Source: Liopterus haemorrhoidalis (lineage: Eukaryota > Arthropoda > Insecta > Coleoptera > Dytiscidae). From it: DNA of 64,000 nt. Position 1 is the first letter of the stretch. The number at the start of each line of letters is the position of its first letter. The stretch lies in the NCBI GenBank assembly GCA_963971575.1, contig OZ020611.1, positions 204,952,743-205,016,742 on the forward strand, written 5' to 3'. The notes beneath the pieces were generated by a model. That model had not been told where the DNA came from. It worked only from the letters and a program-made list of their open reading frames with translations, and ran no database searches. A program made the translations under genes and the position numbers. This document shows, one piece after another, positions 44,216 through 54,218 of the stretch.

Positions 44216-44400
44216 GGTGAAAGTCCTAATATGGGCCCCTTTTGTTTTATCTCGATATTAGTTTTTGAAGAAATGATCTTAGAATTGGCATACATCTAGC
44301 CCAAAGACTTGTACATAATATTCAAAATTGCATTGTTTCGAAAAATAATATGATTCAAAGCCAACTGTGAAAATTTGTAAAATTTTCGAATCAGGATCGA

Positions 44401-44740
44401 GTGTATGAAATATGGGCCCTCACTAAAAATTGGGTAGTTCAAAATAAATTTTATTTTTGTTTAAGAGACAAACTCAAAATAACAGTTTTACAATTGATTA
44501 CTGACAAAAATCACACTCATATAAATCTTTTTCAGTCCCGGACCATTCATTGTTCATGTGCCCACATATTGTATATTAGGCACCGAACCCAATGCTCGCC
44601 CCTTTGATCCTGTAAAAAACAACTGTCATAAAGCATGCAAGAAGCATCTTCATCATCCAGACTTTATTGCCCTACTTCACCAACGTTCATATCGTCGTCA
44701 GCTGGAAAAAATTGTTGAATATGCCCTGGCCCATACTTAG
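44401..44740 (+). pseudogene. Unrecognised coding relic in TIR element
   Basis: Two overlapping frames are open: 44401-44607 and 44558-44740. The second reads MPTYCILGTEPNARPFDPVK, NNCHKACKKHLHHPDFIALL and HQRSYRRQLEKIVEYALAHT. Its Cys/His pattern (C..AC..HLHH) and basic C-terminus look protein-like, and it ends just before the terminal motifs. I do not recognise a family. It may be a decayed transposase tail. Confidence 0.35.
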
Positions 44741-44798
44741 ACCTCGCGAGGAGCCCATATTTTCAACATTGCACATGGCAATCTAAATTAATGTCTGA

Positions 44799-45528
44799 CT
44801 TTTTACCGACCGCCAACATATATAAGGGAGGTATTGTGAACATACCGATTTTGACATTTCGAGATTTCGATGGATCTCCACGAATTGAGGTCCCTACATA
44901 ACGTTTCGACTATTTTTAGCATGATGTCTGTCGGTCTGTCTGTCCGTCCGTCTGTCTGTCCGTCTGTCTGTCCGTCCGTCTGTCTGTCCGTCTGTCTGTC
45001 CGTCTGTCTGTCCGTCTGTCTGTCCGTCTGTCTGTCCGTCTGTCTGTCTGTCCGTCTGTCTGTCTGTCTGTCTGTCCGTCTGTCTGTGTACACGTGCAGA
45101 GCAAATTCGGCTGAAAGGATTTTTATGAAACTTCATATTTAAGCTTCTGCCATCAATGGCACGAGTTGATCAACTTTTGGTAAAAATCGGTTTACTAAAA
45201 ATGGGAGTTTACTCGTGTCGATTTTAAGATTTTTGTGAATATTTCACAACAGAAAAATATTTCGAAAAAATGTATTGAACAAAAGTTGCTATAAAAGCAA
45301 TAACTAATAGCTTTTATTTGATACGTTTTTTGATAAAACGAAAAATTTTGAATATTTTTTGTAAAATTTTTCTAAATTTTTTCATATTTATATGTAACGT
45401 TTCCATGGTCATGATAAATAATATCTCTGTTAGAAAATATTAGGCCAAGTTATTTCTACTCTGCTGCTAGAATGTATTTTATACAAGTACTTTTGATGGC
45501 GGTCGGTCCTGTGGTGGCCACAGTTGAT
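44799..45528 (-). repeat. Family A repeat, copy A7, long microsatellite
   Basis: Reverse full-length copy from TTTTTACCGACCGCCAACAT to CTGTGGTGGCCACAGTTGA. The CTGT/CCGT microsatellite (44926-45088) is about 160 bases, the longest in the family here. Open frames of Thr/Asp/Arg or Ser/Val/Cys in it are artefacts. Confidence 0.92.
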
Positions 45529-45929
45529 TTTTTGAGATTGAGGCAGTAGCTCCTAGTAACACAATATACCTCGATCACAATACAACAGTTAAAATATAAA
45601 TCCCAAGCAGATCGAATAAAAATCTTCTTATAAAAACAAGCCAATTCTTATAAAAACAACTTCCCTTAACAAAATAATCAAAATTAAGCAAACACATTTA
45701 CTGTAATTCGTTTCTAACGGAACAAGAACTCAACTGCACTAAATTTGTTAAATTGTTGAAGAAAAGGTAGGCGTGTTTTAAGCTATTGCCGAAAGATGTT
45801 GTTAGCTATATTAGTAGATTTTTTTGGGGACCCATATTAAATGCATGATCCATATTAGGACCTTCTCCTCTACTATCAGCAATGGATAACGGCAAAAATA
45901 ATGGTGTCCACATTAATACTAGACCATTG

Positions 45930-47062
45930 TAATAGTATATTCTGTAACAAGGTTGAAATGAGAAAATTCGAGCATGAGCCGCAGGCGAGCGTGAGGAACC
46001 ACGAGCAATGAATTTTCTCTTCCAACCGAGTCACAGACCCTACTTTCTCCACGACCACCAGAAAGAAAAAAAATAACAAATAATTATTTTAACAAACATT
46101 TTATCTTTACAAATAATTTATATTACATTACAAATTAATCAATTAATTAAACTATTTTTTACCGACCGTCAACATATATAAGGGAGGTATTGTGATCATA
46201 CCGATTTTGAGATTTCGATGGATCTCCACGAATTGAGGTCCCTACATAACGTTTTGACTATTTCTAGCATGATGTCTGTCGGTCTGTCTGTCCGTCTGTC
46301 TGTCTGTCTGTCCGTCTGTCTGTGTACACGTGCAGAGCAAATTAGGCTGAAAGGATTTTTATGAAACTGTATATTTAAGCTTTTGACATCAATGACACGA
46401 GTTGATCAACTTTTGGTAAAAATCGGTTGACTAAAAATGAGAGTTTACTCGTGTCGATTTTAAGATTTTTGTGAATATTTCACAACAGAAAAATATTTCG
46501 AAAAAATTTATTGAACAAAAGTTGCTATAAAATCAATAATTAATAACTTTTATTTGAGAGAAAAATTTCGATAATTTTTGTAAAAATTTTCGAAATTTTT
46601 TCTAAGTCTCAATTTTTTCATACTTATTTGTAACGTTTCCATGGTCATGATAAATAATATCTCTGTTAGAAAATATCATGCCAAGTTATTTCTACTCTGC
46701 TGCTAGAATGTAAGTATTTTATACAAGTACTTTATGATGGCGGTCGGTCCTGTGGTGGCCACAGCTGATTTTTTTTATTTGTTTAATTTTAATTTAATTT
46801 GCCGCACATCGGCCACTATTTTAGGTTAGGAAGTTATGTTGCATTTATTGAATGTAAACGTTGCATCTATCTTAATGTAACCCTACAAAAACAAAAGACA
46901 ACAAGCATGGAATAGTTATTCCATAACAAGTGATGGAATGAAATACACACGAAATGCATAAGAAAATAAGTGCTTTAGAATAACATTCCAACTCTTGTGT
47001 TAGAATCTTTCTGTAGTCAAAATTGGTTTTAGAATTGGTAATTTCTATGGTGGTCGTGGAGA
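45930..47062. mobile_element. Inverted-repeat element holding family A copy A8
   Basis: TTCTGTAACAAGGTTGAAAT with TTTCTCCACGACCACCA on the left pairs with ATTCCAACTCTTGTGTTAG and TGGTGGTCGTGGAGAAA on the right. The left end also holds a hairpin: GAGAAAATTCG and GAATTTTCTCTTCCAACC around the GC-rich GAGCCGCAGGCGAGCGTGAG. The hairpin part recurs at 59431-59522. Copy A8 (46155-46768) is nested. Confidence 0.55.
46155..46768 (-). repeat. Family A repeat, copy A8
   Basis: Reverse full-length copy from TTTACCGACCGTCAACATAT to CTGTGGTGGCCACAGCTGA; microsatellite at 46274-46322. Confidence 0.9.
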
Positions 47063-47111
47063 AAATAATTTCAAATATATCTTCATTATTCTTGTGATAC
47101 TACGTATAAAA

Positions 47112-47247
47112 GGCGTTCATTTTTATTTATTCATTTTGCTATCACAAGACTTACGAGGTTGACAATAATTGCCATTTTTTATGAGAATATCAATAAACTA
47201 AGCAATTTTATTTTTTCGACCAATAGTAAACAAATTAAAATGAACAC
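47112..47247. mobile_element. Possible 136-bp MITE
   Basis: GGCGTTCATTTTTATTT on the left and inverse GGTGTTCATTTTAATTT on the right. The right end recurs as a half-copy near 8645. Flanks give no clear duplication. Confidence 0.4.
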
Positions 47248-47439
47248 CTGTATTTTACGTCAATTTGTTATTTACTGCAATGATTCATATAGAATTGTTA
47301 TCAATTGTTTATATACATATTGCAGATCAAGTGAAATATTTGTTTTGAATATTGTTGATTCCGATATGGCAGTAAAAATTTATTTACTTAAAAGATTACA
47401 CAAATCAAGAAACAAATTGATTCAGGATTAACTTCGTTT

Positions 47440-48600
47440 TGATAATACGTTCACACTTGCTGGTCACCATGACATACATTCATAAAAATCTCTTACTATA
47501 ACTTATATATAGGTAGAGCCATAACTAAGTATTTCTGCGCCCGGAACAAAATGACATTTTGCCCCCTTTATTCAAATAGTGGCCCAAATGTGCTACAGCA
47601 GTAAAAGACAAGGGGGGCACTTGCCCCTCCTGAAGTCTCCCCTTTTAAGTATTTTATTTCAAATCCTTTTGCTTTGTGTTCTCAAATATACCTTGCGATC
47701 ATAATTTCTTTTCAGTTACATAACAGTAAACAATGAGTTTAAAAATATCAAAACTGTCTTCTAATTCACAGCTGAAAAATCCCAATTTAACAAACAACCA
47801 ATCAGATTACTTCGTTTGCCCGAACTCACCCGAGGAACAACGAAAATATGTGTTTCTAACTTAATACCTGTTATCAACTCATTGGCGTGTAGAGAAAAAT
47901 AGTGTTCATTTAATAACCAATTCGTATGAGGTAATAAAAATAGAATGTACGCCTATGTATACATGTCCTTGGAAATAAGTTTGATAAGTAAATGTTTCTG
48001 TCAAGTATTGCATAACGGACAAGAATTGTTGATCGCTCTGTATTTATTTTTGTATTTGTCTATTTTATGTTATAACTATTTTTATTATGTCTATTTTATA
48101 TTTGCTATCAAATGTTTAACACATTTTATTTTATGTGCATTTACTCGTTTCAAGATTGCATAAAGGGGCATCGCACAGTGGAGCACCTCGGGCCTCCGAA
48201 AGGGTAAACAGGGGCGGTAGAGAGAGGGCCCAGGTAATACATTAATTCCGGGCCCCGAAAGACAATAATTCCGCCCCATCCCCCGGAAAACGATGATTAC
48301 GGACCCGATGACAGTTAAAAAACTGCGCATAGATAGAAATTGTACTTTTTTTAAATACCTATATTTATAAGATATATTTACGGGATGTGCTCATTTTCCA
48401 CTTGGAATCTACCAATAGAAACGCCACAAAGGGACCCAAATACTGACAACTGATGGCAACTAACTACATAAACAAAGTTTGCAGCCAAATCGGGTCTGGC
48501 TTTGACCTACAACATTATTATTTTAATTATTGTTACGTCAACTAGGAGGTCAATCGTTTATCTGGTTTGAGTATGTTAATTGTGCACAGGGGAAAAATTA
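47440..48600. other. No gene seen; two GC-rich hAT-like patches
   Basis: The patch 47515-47645 (CGCCCGGAACAAAATG, CAAGGGGGGCACTTGCCCCT) and the patch 48165-48305 (CGCACAGTGGAGCACCTCGG, CCGGGCCCCGAAAG) have the composition of hAT ends seen elsewhere here, but I could not pair them. No exon was supported; the 72-90 codon open frames lack motifs. Confidence 0.35.
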
Positions 48601-48608
48601 CTAATAAG

Positions 48609-49636
48609 CAGTGTTGTAATAGATACATTTAAAAAAATATCTAGATACAGATACATCCCAAAAAAAATTGTATCTAGTTACGGCTAGATACTTTTGAAAA
48701 AGCACCGAAAAATGAAAATACCATATACAAACATGTTTAAGAAATTAATTTTTACTGAAATACATATAAATTCATACATAATAGCTAACAATTAACAATG
48801 CATTATAATTAAACAAATAGTGCATGTTAATGAGTATTATACAGGCTGTTGAAAAATGACCATAATGTCACAGAAAGCCCACTAAATTCAAGGTAAAATA
48901 CTATTCGCGACTGAAACTAACGTTGGCGGCGCTGCATACAACAGCTAATGGCGCACGAGAAGCGTATATGTCAGAAGTTTTTTCTTAATATTTATCTGTT
49001 CAAACAATATTTCGGCAAAAATGCACTGTATTTAAGTCACTATATTTTAAAATACTTCTTAATTCACATAAACTGCAGCACAACACGCTACAAATATTAT
49101 CCAAATATACGCTTCTGTTTAATTTAGCTAGTCACCACCAGACGTCTCACTGTTATTTGCAGTCGCGAATTCTACTACTAGAGCCAGGCCTCAAGTGTTG
49201 AAATGCGTCAAAAAAATTATCAAAGTGTACTTTAAATCACTGAATATTTTTGAACGATCCACGCCATATGTTTTACTAAATTGGTCCTCAAAATAGCAAC
49301 AATATTTATCAAAAAACTTGGTTTTCATTAATAATGATCCATTTTTTATGGCCGTTCAAAAGCTATGAAAAACTAGTAAGAATGTCACCAATACTAACAA
49401 AAATAAAATATTCAAAAGAACAATTTATAATTACTATTATATCAGCTCGGTATCACGGTATAAAAATAAAGTAACGAGCAAAGTATCTGAAATACAGATA
49501 CAAGATACTTAAATTTAAATATCTAGATACAGATACAGATGCATATTTCAAAAAGTATCTAATTTGTATCTAGATACTTGAAAAAGTATCTACTTACTGT
49601 ATCTAGATACTTGTTACTAGATACATTACAACACTG
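48609..49636. mobile_element. hAT MITE rich in GATACA, copy 1
   Basis: The 1028-bp element has ends CAGTGTTGTAATAGATACAT and, inverted, CAGTGTTGTAATGTATCTAG. Flanks CTAATAAG and CTAGTAAT agree at 6 of 8. Both ends are dense in ATCTAGATACAGATACA units (about 48625-48690 and 49480-49620). A reverse second copy lies at 59524-60838. Confidence 0.82.
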
Positions 49637-49825
49637 CTAGTAATAGATTAGATTTTATAGAAAAAGTCATTAATGCAAATTTGCCAATAATCGCAGACGC
49701 TTTCAATTTCTATTTAAATAGTATTTATGAAAGTTTATTTAAATATATTTTCGTTCAATCAAAACAAGAGTGACGTAGTCCGAATGTTTCCATCGACTAC
49801 ATGTTCTCCGCGAATAGAATATATA

Positions 49826-49992
49826 CCCTGTTCGAAATGCAAAAAGAGTAATAAAATCACGTGAAAGATTGAAGTCGCTACTCTATTGGCTGTCGCATAA
49901 AATTAACGACTCAACAGCCAACAAACGACGAGAGATAGACGAAACTATCACGTGAACAATGCGTGATTACTACATTTTGATTCCGAACAGAG
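49826..49992. mobile_element. Small TA-flanked MITE, copy 2
   Basis: The 167-bp element has ends CCCTGTTCGAA and, inverted, CTCTGTTCGGAA, next to TA (49824-49825, 49993-49994). It shares about 75 bases with the element at 760-920. CACGTGA occurs near both ends. Confidence 0.72.
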
Positions 49993-50044
49993 TACAATTA
50001 CAAAATATTTCGTCATCTATCTAATAAAGGTTTATTGATATCAT

Positions 50045-50285
50045 TTTTTTTTTTAATTTATTTATTTTACATCGGCCTATTTCTGCCACGAGGCTAATCA
50101 CCGATGCCGGGGGCGAGCTCCTACACCTGGATGAGAGGTGAATGATTGTGAAATGAGAGTAATGTAAACATATTATTCTCACCCGAATAATATCACCGAC
50201 GGAGAATCGAACTACCAACCACACAATCCAGACTGTCTTTACCAGTCCAAACTGCTGCGATTTAACGCGCTCGGCCACTCCGTCG
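50045..50285 (-). repeat. Full-length tRNA-derived SINE
   Basis: Head on the minus strand: GACGGAGTGGCCGAGCGCGT (A box), anticodon-like region, long variable arm, GGTAGTTCGATTCTCCGTCG (B box, and closing the acceptor stem with CGACGGAG). This is Ser/Leu-type tRNA architecture. The body has GGTGTAGGAGCTCGCCCCCG, ATTAGCCTCGTGGCAGAAAT and an A tail at 50045-50055. ATATCATT on both sides may be the target duplication. The truncated copy is at 33859-33948. Confidence 0.85.
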
Positions 50286-50513
50286 ACATATTATATCATT
50301 CATATTAGAAGAGAAAGATATGCAAAATAATTAAGGTCGTAAGCACTTTCTGCCTTTGTTTTTGGAGCGGTTCCATAGCAATTTTAAAATGAGTTTAAAA
50401 AACATGTTATTAAATTATACGTATATGAATAAACTACAACAAAGAGATGTGTAAATTGAAACGAAATAACAGGACAGCCCGTGAGTAAACATTTATAAGA
50501 CCGCCCTCTAGTA

Positions 50514-51352
50514 CAACGTTACTCAACCAGGGGGCCGTGAAATTTTCGTCTTGGGGCCGCGAAATAATATAAGATCGAAGCATGAAAATATAAAATAAAT
50601 GCGCTCAATTTTGCAAGATATAAATTATATCCATATTCATAAATATATGACATTTTTATTCATTAAAATATACCTTTAATAACATAAGTAATATAAATTA
50701 TTTTTATTTTGACAACTAATTTAAATTAAGTAAACTATATCAAGTGTATAGCCTGGTTTATAATAAATATGCTATGCTCCATTGTTCCATTGTTTCAATC
50801 CATTGTTCAATGCATACGCGTTTATGTTATGGTGTTTCGCGTTGGAGGTACTTCAAGTACTTTGAAGTACAACTTAAAAGTGCAATATTTTTTATCATTA
50901 TTTTTTATTATGCTCCGAGCTACTGATAACACAAGAATTAGGGTGCGAAAGAGTCTAAATCAAATTGGAAAGCAACTCTGAACACTTGTAAATTAAAATA
51001 CTTTATTTTCAAGCCATTATAGGTACATAATACAATTTTTAGTCAATCGTAAAAGATATTTAAATAATGTTTAAGTAAAAGTTGTTTCTTTTTAAAAGCT
51101 CTATCCAAAGATGCCCAACTTTCCTATTTAAAAAATTAAGGGAAACTTTGGGTAAACTTCGGTTATTCATTTTTTTGCCCAATTTGCTTACACAACGCCT
51201 TTTAAAGACACACCCCCCCCACTCCTATCAGTCTTTCTCTCTCTCACCCTTCTCATCCCCCCTCTATATATACTTATATGTATATAGGGGGCCGCAGACA
51301 ATATTTACGCAATTTTGAGGGGTCCCGTGGCAGAAAAGGTTGAGAAACACTG
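50514..51352. mobile_element. hAT element, 839 bp
   Basis: Ends CAACGTTACTCAACCAGGG and, inverted, CAGTGTTTCTCAACCTTTTC, with a perfect 8-bp target duplication CTCTAGTA at 50506-50513 and 51353-51360. GGGGCCG.GAAAT motifs lie just inside both ends. Interior open frames (60-78 codons) show no transposase motif. Confidence 0.9.
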
Positions 51353-51645
51353 CTCTAGTAGACCGCCCTCAAATCTAATTGCCACCCGAGTTTTAACTTT
51401 CATAAGATTATGTTCTACTAAAAACGTTCTACTAGAATCGACCCTTTGGTGAGTCGCCCGTGTGCGGGGCAGAGCTTGAACACCCGTACGTGATAGCTTT
51501 AGGAAGAAAACAGAACAAGATGGAAAGAAATATGTTTAACAACGCCAGAAAATAATTAAATCAACCACAGACCTACACTGCAAGGAATATAGGGTTAAGG
51601 ATTAAAAATATTTCTTTAGATATTATTGTCTAACTCAGTGATTCC

Positions 51646-52070
51646 CAAACTTTTTCGGTTCCCGGCGTCCTTAATGTATCAGAATTTTTCCGCGGCGCCC
51701 CAAGTTAAATCATTGGTCTAACTAACGTAGTTTGGAGAAATATTGCTGCTAAAAGCTGCAAAGGGGCCGCGAAATTGTATCGCGAATAAAAAACGCGCTT
51801 TTATGTTTTTATAACATCGGAACTAATTTATGTATTATTTGAAATAAAGCGAATAAATTTTGAAAAATAGAAGAGGGCCAAAGGCCACCTACGGTCCATA
51901 TCCATTTTTTTTTTTTTTTTTTTCTTCAATTATTCAAGAATATATTTTGATATGCTTGAAATCAAATTTATAATTATTATCTATTTTGAGCTAATATAAC
52001 TTTTTTATAAAATGTTTAATAGATTGGATTGGAGGTGCCGACCGCACCCCCCTTGTGACAACACTGTGTC
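51646..52070. mobile_element. hAT left end, partner unclear
   Basis: CAGTGATTCCCAAACTTTTT and subterminal GGCGCCCCAAGTT, GGGGCCGCGAAATTG look like a hAT end. A possible right end is GGTGCCGACCGCACCCCCCT...ACAACACTG near 52065, but flanks do not match. A T-run (20+) is at 51906-51923. Confidence 0.4.
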
Positions 52071-52214
52071 AAAATAAAACATATTTATACATACGTATTC
52101 CAAAAAAAATTTTTTTATTTAGTTACTGTTTTAGTTTGTCCTCTGAGTTATACATTTTATCTTCAATTTTTTATTTATCTAATTTTATCTTTATAATTTC
52201 TTTAATTAAATGAG

Positions 52215-52322
52215 AATGGCGTGATAAAGACGAATACAAATATCTATTACCCTGACCGGCATTTGAACCCGGGACCTTTAGCTCGTGAAACAGAGTCGCT
52301 ACCTCTACGCTAGAGAGACTGG
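52215..52322 (-). repeat. tRNA-derived SINE, second family
   Basis: Minus strand: CTAGCGTAGAGGTAGCGACT (A box), GTCCCGGGTTCAAATGCCGG (B box), then GATATTTGTATTCGTCTTTA. Shares head layout and TTTGTATTCG tail with 25153. Confidence 0.72.
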
Positions 52323-52329
52323 TTAAAAC

Positions 52330-53100
52330 TAATAATGTTGGAATTTACATGTTGCAATTTGCATTTTACAATTTAATACAATTAACTAAATTTTCTTTAG
52401 TTGCATATTATTGGGCAAAAAAGGAAATTAACAATATTTTTATAGATATATATGCATGGAATTACTACCTTGACAACATTGGCTATAATTAAAATACTAT
52501 ACAAAATACGTAGACAATGACGATAGATAATGCGACTTATTTTAAAAACCAAGATTGAGATGACCTCGTGCAAAAAGTGAGGTTATACATCTCAATTTCT
52601 GATTGATTTACACTAATTTAACTGGTAAATCGGATATATTCGAACACTGTTGTGTTTTAATAATTTTAAAAAGAATTAAAAAATAGAATTTACTTAATTT
52701 GGGTGTATAATGGGCCATAAATAAGTTTTGTTATACAAAAATTCGGTCACATTCAAAACAAATGTTTTCGCGAGTCACTCAGTGACCAATTTTGATCTAA
52801 AATATCTAGTTAAAGTAGATTAATTGACGTGGAACACCTCTGGTGATTATATTTTATTGTAATTGTACTATTTAGTTTGATAGTGGTCGTAAGGCCGAAT
52901 CTTACGTCAGCAAATAAATAATTCTGTGGAATACAAGCCTTTAATTTCGACAATACAAGTTAAAAAAAGTTTTAAGTTATCAGTTTACGTTTTCATATCA
53001 ACATTCAAACTATTTTAAAAGATTATAAGTATAAAAATAAGTATATTGTTTGAAAGTAGATCGATGGTAGTGTAGGTAAAACATGTAATATTTAAAACTT
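52330..53100. other. No gene seen
   Basis: AT-rich, low in repeats from the families named here; it may be true intron or intergenic DNA. Confidence 0.4.
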
Positions 53101-53102
53101 AC

Positions 53103-53161
53103 TGTACAATTAGCCTGTAGACGTCCTGGAAGGAATCGAAGTACTAAACTGAGAGGCGCGC
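53103..53161 (-). CDS. Candidate 59-bp micro-exon
   Basis: On the minus strand, CACTGTGTTACTTACAG precedes 59 bases of ordinary coding-like composition, and GTAAGTTTT follows. One frame is open and reads PLSLVLRFLPGRLQANCT. The block is markedly more GC-rich than its flanks. There is no recognised family, and no partner exon was found, so it may equally be a non-coding exon or chance. Confidence 0.27.
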
Positions 53162-53330
53162 CTGTAAGTAACACAGTGAACAGAGCATGACATGAACACC
53201 CGACTCGTTACACCCGATACACGACGCACCCTTTACACGTCACATATCTTTATTATATGACCTAAAATTTGATATAATTTGTTACCAAACATAACGCAAC
53301 TATATACTACGTTTAATGGTACCTATGATC

Positions 53331-53490
53331 AGTAGCGGCCCGTGGTTTTGTGAGGCCTTAAACAAGACATTAAAATTGAGGCCTTTCAAAAGTAGCAAGT
53401 AATTTAATCAACATCTTGGCAAATTTTTTGAGGCATTTACCTATTAGTGGAGGGTTAGTCTAGTTCGCCTAATCCAAGGCCGGCCTACGA
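53331..53490. mobile_element. hAT-type left end, related to 59950-60100
   Basis: CAGTAGCGGCCCGTGGTTTT and GTGAGGCCTTAAACAAGA, then TTTTTTGAGGCATTTACCTA and GGCCGGCC. The same order (CCGTGGTTTTGTGAAGCCTT, GAGGCATTTCATCAC, GGGCCGGCC) is at 59970-60090. No right end was found. Confidence 0.5.
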
Positions 53491-53915
53491 TGTATCCAAT
53501 ATTATTGAAATAGACACATAAACATAGGGAAATTCAAAATATTATTCAAACGCCATGTCGATCATCTTTGGAACTTTCCTAGAGCAGTTGATTCGTTATT
53601 TTTACCCACAACATTTTTACTAACAACTAAAATTATAGAAATAAATATATTTTACAGTATTTTATTAATATATTTTGCTACTTTGTTGACGGTGCACGCT
53701 GCAAACATATCAAAATAATGATGATACAACTTTATTATTTAATGTTGGTTATAATTTGATTTTGATATTAATATAATAAAGTGAATTTTGCAGTTGCTCA
53801 GTTATATAGTTACTTTTTTCATTCATGGGAGTGCGGACCCGAACCTCCCTTCTTGTGTGCGCTATACGCACATAAGAATATACGTGTTATATACGAAGGA
53901 GAGAAGTTCTACAAT

Positions 53916-54218
53916 CAGTGGCGCAGAAAGGGGGGGCAGACGGGCCTGGGCCCCTCCCAGGACTAGCAGATTACACGGCGCTGCTCGGGGAGTTGAAGAT
54001 AAAATTTGTTAACCTCAACCAGTGGCGCAGCCAAGGGGGGGGGACCTGGGCCCCTCCCAGGACCAGCAGATTACACGGCGCTGCTCGGAAAGTTGAAGAT
54101 AAAATTTGTTAACCACAACCAGTGGCGCAGCCAGGCGGGGAGGGCTGGGCCTCTCTCAGGACCAGCAGATTACACGGCGCTGCTCGGGGAGTTGAAGATA
54201 AAATTTGTAAACCACAAC
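53916..54218 (+). repeat. Three tandem copies of a hAT left end
   Basis: Units start at 53916, 54020 and 54120 (lengths 104, 100 and about 99). Each runs CAGTGGCGCAG, a G-run, GGGCC.CTCCCAGGAC, AGCAGATTACACGGCGCTGC, then GAAGATAAAATTTGT and ACCACAAC. Copies are about 90% alike. Confidence 0.95.

Larger units (their letters stand above)
44222..45861 (+). mobile_element. TIR element with TATGGGCCC motifs, holding family A copy A7
   Basis: The left end GTCCTAATATGGGCCCC and inverse right end GTCCTAATATGGATCATG match over the first 13 bases. ATATGGGCCC / GAGCCCATAT motifs recur at 44230, 44410, 44752 and 45825, recalling the subterminal repeats of the pogo element at 18481. Family A copy A7 (44799-45528) lies inside. 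No clear target duplication was seen. Confidence 0.5.

Noticed and set aside
44803..45142. Open frames of Asp/Arg/Thr or Ser/Val/Cys, up to 96 codons
   Set aside because: They arise from the CTGT/CCGT microsatellite of family A copy A7 and are not conserved in other copies.
47159..47431. 90-codon plus-strand frame as a host gene
   Set aside because: Its start overlaps a possible MITE and its composition is that of random AT-rich DNA; no splice or domain support.
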